Assembly: GCA_021014325.1 (NCBI GenBank)
Contig: JAJGQC010000731.1
Location: 62,001-126,000 of the forward strand
Direction: 5' to 3'
Origin: Plazaster borealis
Taxonomy: Eukaryota; Echinodermata; Asteroidea; Forcipulatida; Labidiasteridae
Length of the DNA: 64,000 nt
Part shown: piece after piece, positions 27,375 through 40,577 of the stretch
How positions within the stretch are numbered: the first letter of the stretch is position 1
Layout: each line of letters opens with the position of its first letter
Translations under genes and position numbers: made by a program
Notes under the pieces: generated by a model
Seen by the model: the letters and a program-made list of their open reading frames with translations, nothing else
Databases searched by the model: none
What the model was told of the DNA's origin: nothing

Positions 27375-27845
27375 GTCTGAAACTGCTTCTGGCTCCGATG
27401 CCCAGCCCTAAACAAAGGCTTGGTTGTCAAGGCGTGGAGTACCAAACCTGTCCAATTTTTTGATTATCCGTGTGTTTGATGAGGGAATTGTAGATTTCAG
27501 GTTTAGGTGATGTCTCCATAAATTCAATGAAAGATTTCCACTGTTTTATCACCAACAGCCAAAACTGCTTCTGACTTCGATGCCTAGCCCTATACAAAGG
27601 CTTGGTTGTCAAGCCAGGCAGCACCAAATCTGTCTAATTTGTTCGATCGTTATTCGATTATCCATGTGTTGGATTATGAAATTGTAAATTTCAGGTTTAG
27701 GTGATGTCTCACTGACTTCAACACAATGAAAGATTTCCACTGTTTTATCACCAACAGCCAAACTGCTTCTGGCTCCGATGCCCGGCGTTATGTACAAAGA
27801 CTTGGTTGTCAAGCCACCAAGTACCAAATCCGTCCAATTTTAGAC
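27375..27845. repeat. Tandem repeat, unit about 185 bp, about 2.5 copies
   Basis: Each unit has CTGCTTCTG(G/A)CT(C/T)CGATGC, GGCTTGGTTGTCAAG, and AAAGATTTCCACTGTTTTAT. Copies start near 27382, 27557 and 27765. The minus strand is partly open, which makes it look exonic, but the copies differ in frame, so it is read as repeat. Confidence 0.75.
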
Positions 27846-27933
27846 AGACCGCGTCTTGGATTTACGGATAGAATTGTACAGTTGATTTTTAAAGTGATTC
27901 ATAATGTCTCCATGAATTCATAAGTGTGCCTGT

Positions 27934-28600
27934 ATGAGCATCGGTGAGACATCGTGCTTGAAGTCACTGCTGACCTCTGTGCAGCAAAGAAGCTTCCTTG
28001 CGAGACACTTTGTTGGGCTCTCATCCTGCATACAAACAAAAAAATTATTGATAATCGTTACACTCATTAAAGAATGCAGCCAACATTGGCAAGTGTCATA
28101 GACCAGTATCTGCACTTTGTATGACCCAACATTTACATGAAATAACAAACCTTTGAACGTTTAAAGCTCAATCCGACATCAGAGTCACAAGAAAAAAAAA
28201 TGAAGAAAAAACCTTATTATGTTTCCAAACATCAAGTTTTGAATATGATTGGAATGCCTAACCAAGTGATAAGCAATTGTTATTTGGGCCGATCAGTTCT
28301 TCAAAATCTTTCATTGGCGAAGAGGATCTAGAAGGATGGGTAAGACCAACCTTTAGATTTGCGCACAGCATTTGTGAGTCATAAGCATCGCATAGCCCTG
28401 TAATGTCACTCAGCACAGTGGAGGCTGTCACTGGTTGCATTCAGTACCACAAAACAAGCCCTTCCCAGGTAATAATTCACACCCAGCTCCTTGGCTGAGG
28501 CAACTGTTTTACTTATACTGTGAAAAGAAAGCACAAGTATGCTACACGTTAAAGGTAGGGGCATAGATTGGTTTTTGTCAACGTAATGCTGATTTATAGG
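27934..28600 (-). other. Possible exons of an unrecognised minus-strand gene
   Basis: 28600-28500 (after a CACAG acceptor near 28521) is read ISKTVASAKELGVNYYLGRA. 28435-28346, ending in a plausible AAAG/GTTGGT donor, is read VTASTVLSDITGLCDAYDS. 28030-27922, after a TATGCAG acceptor, is read DESPTKCLARKLLCCTEVS and ends in a stop. The first two are in different frames of one stretch, so this could be one damaged exon. No family is recognised. They might be upstream exons of another minus-strand gene or chance open frames. Confidence 0.25.
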
Positions 28601-28923
28601 CAAAATTATCAAGAAAGTAACCTGTGACTAAAGTTTCAGCTGAATACATTATCTACTTGTACTTAAAGGGGTTGGACAGCATATTTGAACATGTGGCGAT
28701 ACATTTGTTCAAATCAAAATTAACAAGAACAAAATATACGGAAATCTTTGTCACAATAGGTGCTCTTTTTTAAAGTTCTATGAGACAAAAATGGAAAAAA
28801 AACAGGGGAAGTGGCATTTTATTGCTTTGGAGAATATACAGGACTTGTTTAATGGATGTTAAATTTTCATCAAGGATAAAAGAATATTATTTTGTTTTTT
28901 GTTACCCATACACCATTGTGTGT

Positions 28924-31530
28924 TTAAAGGCACTGTACACGTTTGGTAATTACTCATGTCACACCCCCCAAAATAGAGCCATTTGGGTATGACTTAAGCT
29001 AGTCTAATTCCCATCATTAAGACAGTGTTGGGTCCCTATGTCTAATGCCTTTCTCCCTAAGCAGGAATAAACAATCCTTGTCTTAATTTGATCTTAAAAT
29101 TCCTTACCTCCCTGGTGGGTGGTCCTTAGGAAGTTGGAAGACTATGTGTTTATATTGGGTCTATATTGGCAATCAGCTAGGCATTCTGACTAGGCTGTCT
29201 TACAGCTAATTAGACATGCTGTTGCTGTTAGAATCGCTACTGTTGATGTGCTAGGACCAAACAACTCTTTTATTTTCAACCATAGGTGAGTTGATATATT
29301 CCATCTTTCTAATAGGAACCTAAGAAGTAATATTTATGGTTATTCATTGTTGATTTATATTATTTATAGTGGTTATAACAGTTGCTTTCCTAGTGAATGG
29401 ATTGAGTCAAAATGTTGCATTTATCATATTATTAGTTTTCACAGCTAATGAAGATTTTAATGTGATCATGAGTTTAGGACATCCAGTTCTTCTTTAGTAT
29501 TTTGAAGATAATCAGTTTATAAAACTTTTACCTAGTTGCTTGAGGAAAGGACTGGTTGAGAAAGTATTTTAAGGTTTATAGTTTAAGATGAGTTTAACTT
29601 TTGATCCTGAGAGTTTGAATGATAATTTATGGTTTCACATCATGAATTTATTTGCAAGAGATTGATATCATTTCTAGCCAAGTTTTAGTGAGTTTCTTAT
29701 ATTGATTGTTTTTATATTTAGTCACATTTTTTGATTTTACTTTCGTTTAGTTTTGGAGTTATAGATTATAGCTATAGCCGATATACATGTAGATATGCTC
29801 ATATAATTTCGTTATCGATGCAACCTGCTAAATTCAGATTGGTCTTACAGAATGATTATTTCATTTGTGAGAGTTATGAAATTTAATATTGCTCAGACAT
29901 ATCTTGCTAGGTTTTGTTGAGAATACTATAGTCAGACACAAGTTCATCTTGATAGACTTTTCTCATGGAATTTTATAGGAGTTATCATATTTTATTCAGT
30001 GAATATTGTTTGGAAGATTGTTTCGTAAGGTTCAGTTATTATTCTGCTTTGCTTCATTTTCATGTTCTTGATTGAAGTTAATTCTTTTGAGAGTTATTGA
30101 TTTGGTAACACTTGCTTTGTTCTTATGGTCATAGTATAGAGTTTCACTCAGGGTCATTTGGTTCTAGTATTAGTAATGCATATACATACATTGTGTGTGA
30201 ATGGTTACTAACGCAACACTGAGCACTGCCCTGGTGAAAGTTTATTGGGATATGTTAATGAGATTCTGTGGTTAGTGGTAGAATCTGTTCCTAGTGCATG
30301 CATACGGTGCATGTAATGATAGTGTCTTCAAGGTTGTTTTTACTATGGATGTAGTGTTGGAAATTCACAATGAGCTCTATGAGTGCATCGAACTTTGTTG
30401 TTCTTTTGGGTTTTCTTCATTTTGCATCTTCTAAGTTGATAAGGTTTTATTCACTTTGGTTGAATTACGATTGATAGTTTTATTAGAGGATAGTTAGTTT
30501 ATTTAATTTGTTTAATGTTCATGATTTAATATTTTAGGTTTGCTTATTATTTAGTTGTTTCTGACTTGAGCTGTCTTACAGCTAAGACATGCTGTTGCTG
30601 TTAGAATCGCTACTATTGATGTGCTAGGACCAAACATCTCTTTTATTTTCAACCATAGGTTGTTTGCTGATAACTACTTTGAGTTGATGTAGTTTTATGC
30701 AACTGTGGGTTATTATTAAGAGGAGTGCTGATCGTTGACGTAGATGAGGTGTTTGGATCAACAGTTTCTATCTTGGAGTTCTTAGTCTCTACAATTTCAT
30801 CGTGTACCTGTCAGTCTACAATTTCATCGTGTACCTGTTTGTCTTCAATTCTTCAATGTATCTTCTTGAAACTGAACTATTGAACTTTTCCTGATGCTTT
30901 CTGGATTTGTTTCATCGGTTCGTCAAGTTGTCTTCAATTGAACTTTTCGTCGTTATCGGAGTCGTAAAGTTTATTTACCTTTATTACTTTCATTGTATTG
31001 ATTATTTTCCTATGTGAATTCTTATATTTTATGTGAATTGGATTTGGGATTATCTCTTCTTGAATACATCTTAATTGTTGTTTGCCAATACTATTTGGTG
31101 ATTTGGGTTTGGTGAATAAATTAAGATTTGACTGTCATTCATCGACCTCACTTCGTTATTGAAACATATTTATTTAATTTTGTCGTACCATTGAACCGGT
31201 TTACATTACGGGAACCTTAATTCCAGGCAATACCCGTGACACTCAAAATATACATTAGCATAAAAACTTACTTGGTAACGAGCAACAGAGAGCTATTGAT
31301 AGTATAACACATTGTGAGAAACGACTCCCTCTGAAGTAACGTAGTTTTTGAGAAAGAGGTAATTTCTCACTAAAATAATAAAAACTCCTTGCAAGAAGTT
31401 TTTATTCCTATCTGGAAGCACACAAATTTGTACAACAAGGGTGTTTTTTCTTTCATCATTTTTTTGCAACTTCGATGACCAGTGAGAACACTGGTCTGTG
31501 ACAATTACCAAACGTGTACGATGCCTTTAA
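28924..31530. mobile_element. TTAA-flanked MITE (subfamily A), split by a 2.3-kb insertion
   Basis: The ends TTAAAGGCACTGTACACG and CAAACGTGTACGATGCCTTT frame a typical copy (compare 43879-44251). The sequence is continuous except for the block 28957-31241 inserted between ...ACTCA and CTCAAAAT.... The MITE is therefore older than the insertion. Confidence 0.85.
28957..31241. mobile_element. Probable solo LTR (TGTCAC...GTGACA), 2285 bp
   Basis: It begins TGTCACACCCCCC and ends ACCCGTGACA, with the TG...CA termini of retroviral-type LTRs, and is flanked by a CTCA duplication (28953-28956, 31242-31245). It lacks any open frame of note. Two direct repeats of about 95 bp (29192-29285 and 30563-30660, sharing ACATGCTGTTGCTGTTAGAA) lie inside. 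A solo LTR is the simplest reading; the length is at the long end for one. Confidence 0.6.
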
Positions 31531-32870
31531 AAAGCACTGTATACGCAGTAATTTCCCCGAGTCCAGTGAAAACAATCCACAAGCATTACTTGGGCAGGAT
31601 TCAAACCCAACACCTTTGCCATTCCAAAGCAGATATCCCACCACCTGCCTGGTAGCTAGAGGCAGAGCAGTCCTGAAATCAGGAACATTACTGGTAAAAT
31701 CACAGGCTTTAGGATGAATACCTGAGATTGTTACTGGCATCCAGGATGAAGACGACAAAATCAATCGGGTTTTTTTTCTGAGGGCAGAGGGAGATGGGTA
31801 GTAGTCCGACTAAAAAATGTCAAATAAATAAGGTATTATTATTAAACGTCACGTTATAAGTTCCGGATTTGAAAAGAAAAATTCACTGCATAAGAGAAAA
31901 AGATATCAAAAGGCAAAATTCATTCTTCTAATCAAGGTTTTAGCCAGGATTTCGTAAAAGGGTGTCCAAATTTGCTGGAAATTTAAAAACTGGCTGTCCA
32001 AATTGCTCACTTACAATACATTTACATGCAAATGACAGATAAAATAGGGTGTCCATTAGACACTCAGACACCCTCTGGCTAACACTTTGTTTCTAATACT
32101 TTATATTGCAGGAAGAAAACAAAATGTAAGACGGTTAAGATATTTCATGATGATTATTGACTTACACTTGAAGGGAGTATAACGTGTTGAGTTCCAGTAA
32201 AGTTTCTGCCAATTTGTGTTTGCCGATCCCTTGTCCTCCCACCAACTATTAAAATGAAACAACAAAGTGGAGAACAAAAGAAATCTGAATTAACTGACGC
32301 CACTAAACGACAGAAACAAAAAAGTACGGTGGAAATAGACATCAGGCATGGATGGGTCAATGTGCCCCTCTATTCCCCGCCCGCCCTATATCGCAATACA
32401 TCACTGCTTGTTTGTGGTTGTGATGATCCTGGAGGGTTCATAATAATCACCACAAGTGAGCCACAAGTATGGGTCCAGGCTGTATGGACAGGTCCAGGCT
32501 GTGTGGCTTGGTACGGGTGGACTGGGGCAGGAAGGGAGGGGTGATTGCTTTTCAGTGGGGGTGAGGGTACTCCTATAGCCATAATGAGGGTTGCTTCGCT
32601 ATCGTGGAGACAATAGCAGAACGAACCATAGTTCGACATTTGTTCTAGGAGTAGGGTGGGGGGCAGGGGCCACATTGTTTTGGCTTTATTTAAATAATCT
32701 ATTATTAATTAGAAGGGGCACTTCAGGTGGCACGATCGTCTTGTTTTTGCAATGAATGAGGGCACTACAACAAAGAATTCAATAACATAACATTATAAAA
32801 CAATGCATCTGGATTTTTTTTTGGGGGGGGGGGCCACCACCTGGCTGGGGGAGGGGCCCTGCAATCGATT

Positions 32871-33006
32871 TCACAAAGCCTAAGATTCATCTTAAGATGA
32901 GTTATCAGTATTACCATAGTGGGGATACGTGACATCACTCTTTGCTAAGCAACTGCGATGGATTTGCAGTTACGATCAATCTTAACTCTTTGTGAAATCG
33001 AGCCCT
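32871..33006. mobile_element. MITE with TIR GATTTCACAAAG / CTTTGTGAAATCGAGCCC
   Basis: Second copy of the element at 25333-25486, including GATTCATCTTAAGATGAGTT and CAATCTTAACTCTTTGTG. Confidence 0.75.
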
Positions 33007-33045
33007 AGTGTGGGGGCACGATCCCTCTTCCCTCACCCTGGTCCC

Positions 33046-33392
33046 AATGACTCAAAACAAATATTAGCATAAAAACGTACTTGGTAACAAGCAACAGAGA
33101 GCTGTTGATAGTATAACACATTGTAGGAAACGCTCTGAAGTAACGTAGTTTTTGAGAAAGAGGTAATTTCTCATTAAAGTAAAATAACAAAAACTTCTTG
33201 CAAGAAGTTTTTATTCCTATATCTGAAAGCACACAAATTTGCACAACAAGGGTGTTTTTTCTTTCATCATTTTCTTGCAACTTTGATGACCAATTGAGCC
33301 CAAATTTTCACAGGCTTGTTATTTTATGCATATGTTGGGATACACCAAGTGAGAACACTGGTCTTTGACAATTACCAAACGTGTTCAGAGAG
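33046..33392. mobile_element. MITE of the TTAA family (subfamily A), 5' end missing
   Basis: From AATGACTCAAAACAAATATT to CCAAACGTGTTCAG it matches 43879-44251 reversed, including the internal hairpin AACTTCTTGCAAGAAGTT. Confidence 0.8.
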
Positions 33393-33496
33393 CCATGTTA
33401 CAGCATGCCGGAGCAGAATACAGCTTAACAAGGTGGGCTACCTCCCCCCCCCCCGGCTACGACGTTGCCGCCCAGGGCATACTCGAAATAAACTTT

Positions 33497-35531
33497 AACT
33501 AGAGATTTAGTGTTTGTTGGAACAAACACTAGGTGTTCGGATTTCATTGGGGTCAGTGTTGTGTCAATGTGTGAACTATTCTATTGAGTCGATGAAAAGA
33601 TTGTTGATAGCTTTTGAAATTTCAAAGTGTAAATCATTACGTGTATATACATTTAGTTTACACAGGAAATAAATGCTAACGTTCCTACTAATAAGACTGC
33701 ATTGAGCTCTAGAACGTGTATTAGTTGAACATCTGTGACAATTTTCATGTAAATATTCATAAACTGTACTGATAGTTAATAAAATCAAGCCAGGCGCACA
33801 TGGCACTGATTGTAAACAACTACGGTTGAGCCACGTTGGTCTTTAACAAGCGTCTTGACTGGCTAGCTACCCACCGTTGCTAGTCGCATGGGGTATGCCA
33901 TGCTGCGTTAGGCAATGGATTAAGATTTAAGGCAATTTTTCTGATAGATCTATGAAAATTTGATTTGTTCCAATGTATAAAACAATAAGTATTCAATACC
34001 CTTTGTTTTCAAGAAATAACAACGAATTTATCGTTCTTAGTTTGCGAGTTCTGCATGGTTGTTAAACCAAAAACTCAAAATTTGATTAAATTAATTACAT
34101 TACCCAATAATTCATTGGGTGACGTCATTATGTTGTCGAAATTTCTGTTTTATCTAATCATCAGGTGTAATATTGTTGCCAAGTTTCAGTTGTCAAAAGT
34201 TATTCAAATCACCAAAACAGGTCAGCAAAATCGGTCGTTTAGTTGATATTTACCATGAAACCAACAAAAGGCTATCAAGAACTTTCTGCACTGAGCTTTT
34301 CATTGGACTACCGTCGAACGTCGCATATTTCCAAGTCTGTTTCACCATAGAGAAAGGGTTTCACTTATCACAAAGCCAATAATTGTCTCAGGGCGCAGTA
34401 AACAAATGACCATTAACTTGGTATAGCGCCACCACACAACATGTGGGCCAGCTAGCTACAGTCTTCTTGGACTTTGAACGGTTAAGGTCAATGGCCCTTT
34501 TGTACTACACACTGGCTACGTGGTCAACAGTTAAGGGAACCGGGAAAGCGCCCATACCTTATGCGTGTATGAGATAGCCAGTGTGTGGTACGAACAAAAA
34601 GTGTATGTAACGTGTAGGCCTATACTTTTATTGTTCGTTATCATAAAATGTGGCAACAGACACGTGCACTTTGACGTCCAGATTTGACCCTATGCAAAGG
34701 TTAAAAAGTTATCATCTCTGTGCAAATGTTTGAGCAGGATCACTCATCTATAACGTAATGCAAAATTTATGTTGAAATATTGCGTAGTTTTTGAGATCAG
34801 AATTTGTGAAATTGTTCAACTTCCGGTTTGAACCGGAAGTCAAGGTCAAATGGGGTCACTTTGTGTTTAGCGCTTGTTGATTTTTTATCGAACTGTCCGA
34901 TGATATGTAGATTGTCAAAATCCACCATGTGGTTCAGAAGTTATGATTTCTTAAAAATATTTAACTTTGATTTGTTGTAACTCGTTACCTGATGACGTCA
35001 TCATGACATCATAAAGTTTGTGTGGTCTTGATAATAAGGTCCAATTGTCTGATGAGTTTCAATGTTAAATTCAATTTCAATCTTGAGTTATGTTATAGAA
35101 AAGCCCGAAAATGATGTTTTTCAAGAAAAAAAACCAAAGGCAAACTTGACCTAGGGTAACGACCGGGAAGAGAAGGTCATACGATTTTGACGTTAACTTC
35201 TTAAATGTAGCCCTAGTCTTGAACTACCGGATGCCCAACTATGAATATCATAGCTTTCAAATTCAATGAGATACAGCTAATACTAAATGGTCCCTTTTTC
35301 AACTTTAAAAACCTTGTTATTCGACACCTGGTGACGTCATCATGACGTAACAACTTTTAGAATTATCTACAAGGTATACTCTAACGACATGCAAAGTTTC
35401 AAGTTGATTCGATTTTCGCAACTATGCGTTTGCTTGCGGACAAACGACTCTGAGAAGAAGAATAAAAACTATAAAAAAAATTTTAAAAAACGAACAAAAT
35501 CAATAGGTGTTCGGCTGTTGCCCGAACACCT
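33497..35531 (+). mobile_element. Hairpin-ended non-autonomous element, about 2.0 kb
   Basis: It starts AACTAGAGATTTAG, then a hairpin (AGTGTTTGTT, GG, AACAAACACT) followed by AGGTGTTCGG. It ends with a hairpin whose arms are AGGTGTTCGG and CCGAACACCT (35505-35531). The interior repeats a phrase built on the palindrome ACTTCCGGTT/AACCGGAAGT followed by CAAGGTCAAATGGGGTCAC. Related pieces are at 42415-43050 and, inverted, 63770-63905. The AGGTGTTCGGCT hairpin also appears in every unit of the array at 46200-51430. No protein is encoded. Its class is uncertain. Confidence 0.55.
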
Positions 35532-36233
35532 AAAAAAATATTCACAAGAATTGTAGCTGTGTTTAATTCTGGCAGCTTGCTGTGTGATGAATTTAACAAC
35601 GCCATTCTGCTCAATCACACCACGAACCCGCCGCCGTCACAACAACGATTGTCAGACAACTCGTCCGTCGGACAACTCGCCAGTCAAACAACTCGGCGGG
35701 TCAGATCCCCTTCTTTAAACTGGTGGCCTCAACTCCAGTACAGAGTATCCTAATCATCTCTTATGAAATGGCAGTCTTAGCAGATCAGTGTATTGTACAT
35801 GTTTAACAAAACCATCACAACAATTATATTTTGATTTACGGACATAGCGGCCTATCCATCAACGCACGTGTGCTTTGTTGGCCTTGCTCTATGGTTGTTC
35901 CAAGTTCCCTAAACATCATCTTCGTTTACCCATTTCCAAAATCGAAAAGTCCTAGCGAATTTTCCAATGCGCATAACGCTGACCGACTGATTGGAGTAAT
36001 ACACAACTTAAACATACAAACGCACATTTGGACAACGAAGCAAAATGGCGTTTATTTTCATCTCACTTGGACTTGCGATTTTCAGACATCTTTTTAGGCA
36101 TTTAGAATTGTTCAATTCTGCCTGTTTTCTGGCTGTATACATTTGGGAAACCCTTCTCGATAGGTAAGAATATAATTCAGTGTAATTTGACCTAAATAAT
36201 TAAGGGGGATAAATTGGTGGCTTGCAGCGGAAA

Positions 36234-36505
36234 ATTTACCGGAGTCCAACCTGGGCTAGACCGCACATGTTGTTTGATTGATGTTATTGTTATTAAGTGC
36301 GTAAATGCTTTTCCATTATCTTGAATCTGACTGACTGTAATGCACGTACACATTATTTGGGAAGAAATACAGGGTTTAGTCCCTTTGCAGAAAATCCTCT
36401 GTTCCAGCTCTGTTCAGGATGTGGCATTACAAACAGATAAGTCGCATCTTCCGTTGTAGCCCCACTTATGTGGCCAACTAGCCCAGGTTGGACTCCTCCG
36501 TTGCA
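36234..36505. mobile_element. Fold-back MITE, TIR GGAGTCCAACCTGGGCTAG
   Basis: GGAGTCCAACCTGGGCTAG at 36240-36258 is mirrored by CTAGCCCAGGTTGGACTCC at 36479-36497. No coding sequence lies between. Confidence 0.75.
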
Positions 36506-37026
36506 TACAACGCGACGGAGTCCAGGGTATAAAGGTCCTCAGGCATTGCAACAAAATTTATAACCATTTTTTATCATATTTTTACCTTTTGAGGAAGCTG
36601 AAACGTGACTCACATGTTCCTTGTGTCCTGAACCTTACGCCTGCTCTATTCAGAATTGCCAATTTTATCCTTGGATGACATTATTGTGAAAATAAAATGG
36701 AAATTGACGCATTCGTTGCGACAACCTCAACTGACATGGAACCAAGTCCACAAAAGAGGGCGCTGTCTAACCCGTGCGTAACACAACACTGAACGCTTTT
36801 TTCTTCCGGGCGGCAACACGTCGGAGTCACAGCGCCAGTGCACAACTTGGACTTATTTTCGGAAATAATGTCATTCATGGATGTATTTGATAGGTTTTGA
36901 ACTCAGCAAAAGTGTAATTAAAGGCACCAAGAATAAGTGAATGGAGTTTCAGCTTCTCAAATTAGGTAAAAATATTTTAAAATGTTACTCAAAATTTTGT
37001 TCGCATTGTAAAGGATCTTTATACCC

Positions 37027-37062
37027 AGGACGTCAGTGCAGTGGCACTGACTGACGTCCTAC
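37027..37062. repeat. Hairpin AGGACGTCAGTG
   Basis: AGGACGTCAGTGCAGTGG is followed by CACTGACTGACGTCCT, giving a strong hairpin with about 12-bp arms. It may be the terminus of a small element. Confidence 0.5.
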
Positions 37063-37309
37063 CAGGGCTAGTGGCCAACGATCCATGAATCCTTGGCCAC
37101 ACGTCCGGACCATCTTTTCTTCAGCTCGCAACAAAACAAATTATGGCGCCTTTCCCACGGGCGGGTCGGCAATTTACACCAACCAAAAGTGTTCGCCTAA
37201 CTCTTAGCTTGCTTGTGGTGTTTTGGATATTGAAATAAATTACATTTTAAGAAGATATTTCAAACAATATCTTTTCAGCGTCCTCCAAATTACTTCCTCC
37301 GATGCCCCA

Positions 37310-37590
37310 ATGTACACAGAGCGCGGCCACTTTGGAATGACAAAAATAAAATCATGACGTCATCAGCCGGCCGAGCTGCGAATTTTTTTTCCCAATGTGG
37401 GTGCGATTCTGTGCAGTTGCTCCATTTGATATTGTAATGCTTTTGCATGCGGACCCCAACCAATGGGAGCGAGGTATGCTAATCTTAGCCTTTACCGCGC
37501 TGGGAAAAAATAATTCGCAGCCCGGACGGCCGACGACGTCATGATTTTATTTTTGTCATTCCAAAATGGCCGCGCTCTGTGTACATCGCA
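37310..37590. mobile_element. Fold-back MITE with arms of about 85 bp
   Basis: The left arm begins ATGTACACAGAGCGCGGCCA and continues GACAAAAATAAAATCATGAC. The right arm ends TGGCCGCGCTCTGTGTACAT. Inversion is near-perfect over about 85 bp, with a loop of about 110 bases. Confidence 0.85.
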
Positions 37591-37819
37591 CAGTGGGCCA
37601 AAATGGGATGAAAGTGCGCCAAAAATATAAATCATTAAGTTTTGTGCAGGAAGGTTCACCTACTTAGCTTTTCCGACCCGTAGAATCCAATGGTGATAAT
37701 TAGATCGGGGTATGACGTCAGTAAAATACCGATTTTTGATTGGTCCTGATGTAATGGACTGTTTATCGCGGTAAAATTGTGACCAATTGCTTTTCAGTAT
37801 AAAAAAATGAGAACAAACA

Positions 37820-38259
37820 GGGGAAATTTGACGAAGACAACCAGTCTGTTTTTGGACGACCCTTTGACGTACTAGGCTCGGATGATGTGGCATTCTCAAC
37901 GAATGTTACCGTTGGTTTTGTTCCTCTTCTTGAGAGCCAGTCATCCACTTTCGTGTCAAAACACAACTCTCCTTTCAGCCAGTCTGTGTTCTTACGTTCA
38001 AAACTCTGTTTTTTCGGCTGCTTTATGCCCATTTCCTCCTCAATTTGTAAAGGAAATCCCGAATGCTTTTTGTCACTGACTGACGAATCTCCTCTGGAAT
38101 ATCACATTGCGGAACATGAAACACATCTGTGAATAATTCTAAGCAACCACGACAAGAGTTTTTAATGTTTGATGCATCATCAGCAGAAGTTACAACTTCA
38201 AATAATCGCTTTCTTGGTAAAGACGCTACAGTGCACTGTGGTACAGCTGACAGATACAT
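37820..38259 (-). other. Unrecognised minus-strand coding fragment, one frameshift
   Basis: From 38259 it reads MYLSAVPQCTVASLPRKRLF, through a Cys-containing helix (SCRGCLELFTDVFHV), to 38023. After a 1-base shift near 38030 it goes on through FDTKVDDWLSRRGTKP and SSEPSTSKGRPKTDW. The basic GTKP/GRPK tail suggests a DNA-associated or transposon-associated protein. No family can be named. It may be the first exon of a damaged gene. Confidence 0.3.
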
Positions 38260-40577
38260 TTAAAGACAACTATAAGCGGCAGTATCCCTCATCACAATAT
38301 ATTAGACACCAAGTACATTGAAATTTCAACTGTGCAATCAGACATAAATAGGGGTATCATATTGCACAACACCGACTTTTCCGGCGAGCGCAGCCGTGCT
38401 CGGGTGTCGTGTTTCTCAGTGGAGCGCGCCACACGTAATATGGAGTTCAGAAAAGGGGCGAAAATGTACGGTGATCGCTTCAGAAAAACTGCTCTAAAAT
38501 CGTGTATCGCAGGTTGTCGCAGCTAAATTTGGTACCAAAATGATGCAAACAAGTTGCTCTATTAGAAATGAGTAAAATTTAGGCAGCAATCGACGGCAAT
38601 CCTTAGTTTCCGTATTGCTGAAAACAGAAAACGTAAATTTCATGTCAATTTTGACAAAATTGTCAGTATTTATTCATAGAAAACTTCAACAAAAATAAAA
38701 ACTGATTTAATTTCCTTCAAATATAAACTCTTATTTTCATTTTCATGACAGTGATTCAAGTAAAGTACACATTGTATTGTCTGTACCAGTACAATAAATT
38801 AATGGAAGTGTATGTATTATGGTAACTCTTACAAAATACCAGGCCTCGAATGTAAAAATAGAAAAGGCAGAAAACTATAAGCATAGAGCAAGGACCAGAA
38901 AGCCAGCAGATGTCAACACACCAGGTTTAATAGATCCTAATAAGGGTCACAAAATTCCTGCACGATCGGCAATTGCACAAACTATTCCTGCAAGATCGAC
39001 TGATTGTGCAAACATTTTTGTGCAAATCATTTCAGCACAAACAAAACCACTGATCCTGAACTAAAAAATCCATCCACTTTGTGCACGATCGCCCGACAGC
39101 TTCTACATGTACTTGGAATGCGAGTTTCAGATTTGCGTCCGTTTTTTTTTTTTTTAACTCTCTGATCGGTCTCCTAATATCACGCTGTTTGTTTCAACAT
39201 GCAAAGAATTGTGAGCCTGATGGACAATGTCAACCTGATGGACAATGTACAATAATAATATCTCTCATGATAGCGCGGGGTTGACTCAATTATTGAGTCT
39301 TGGATACAAGGTTCTGTTCATCGAGTAAAAATGTAGTCAGGATGCCCTGCGACACAGAGAAAAATGCACGCGAAATGCCGTTACGAAATAGCTGACTTCT
39401 GGGTACCAGTCGCTGCATACTATTACTACAAAAGTTCGATCTACTAGCGCATTGAAACGGTGGTTTGTGTTCGTCATTTAAGTATTTTTCGACATTTTTT
39501 TGTCCGGGCGCACGACGATTTTGTCCGGACAAAACTGCGTGTGGAGAACCCTGATGTAAAAACCTGATTAAATACTTGAGCGGGGAGCTGATACAAGTTT
39601 AGTCCGCACACCAATGATGATGATTATTGCAGCGTCAAGGGAAAAACCCTTTTCCGAGCATGCGCAGACACGTAAAGTCTTCCATCTAGCAGTCGATATT
39701 GCATGAGTTTGGTCGTGCACGGGACGTACGTGTTTTGTCAAGTATTATGATCTGTAAACGGACTCACAATTGTGTACATAAATTCATAGAATTGGTCTGG
39801 TTTCCATCGTACATCGATTGCCGGCGCAGCGTTGCTAGCACATGGCAGCGTCCATACGGTATGGTATTGACTGTTCGTTCCAAAGTATTTGATTTGTACA
39901 TGATCGGTGGCATAAAGTGTTACGGTTCGCTTCTTCTTTTTTTCTTCTTTTTTTACACAAAATTTACCAGTTATTTATGTCGTTGTTTTCGTCTTCCTTA
40001 TTTTTTGTTCAAACTGAACATGCAGCTGCTTGAAAGTGGTAGTTTGGGGTGTTTTCTGTTCATTTTAATATAGTTTTTGCTGCATTTTGTGCAGGTCGGT
40101 AGGATGTTCATTTTGTCTGTGTGGCGATCGGCAGAAGCTAGTGCCGGTTACACCCGACCGGCACCGACCGGCGCCGACGGGCGTGGCTACAACGCTGCAC
40201 GCATACCCTTGCGCTCTGAGTAAAATTCTCACTGACCATGGCATGCGGAATTTTATAAGCTTCGTTTTGATTGGTTATTTATTAGCATTGATGAAACTAT
40301 ACCCCCGTACCTTCGACCATACAAATTTCTCCTTTCATGAACCTTTCTGCCGGGATCTACTCGAGTTGTCATGCCAAGTGTACAACGTACGTGGTGTGTG
40401 TGTGTGTGATGGTACTAAGTCAGCACACCCGCGCGTGTACATGCCCCTCTCTGATTGGACGACCTCGCTAAATGATATAATGCGACTATCACAGTAAAAA
40501 CTGTTTGTAATGGATACACTTTTTATAGTGCCTGGGCCCAATTTCATGGAGCTAAAAATATGGATTTAAGATAACGT

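Noticed and set aside
27375..27845. Coding exons on the minus strand
   Set aside because: The open frame comes from tandem copies of a 185-bp unit whose frames disagree; no family similarity seen.
40380..40420. GTGT microsatellite as a functional element
   Set aside because: Short simple repeat, nothing else supports a role.
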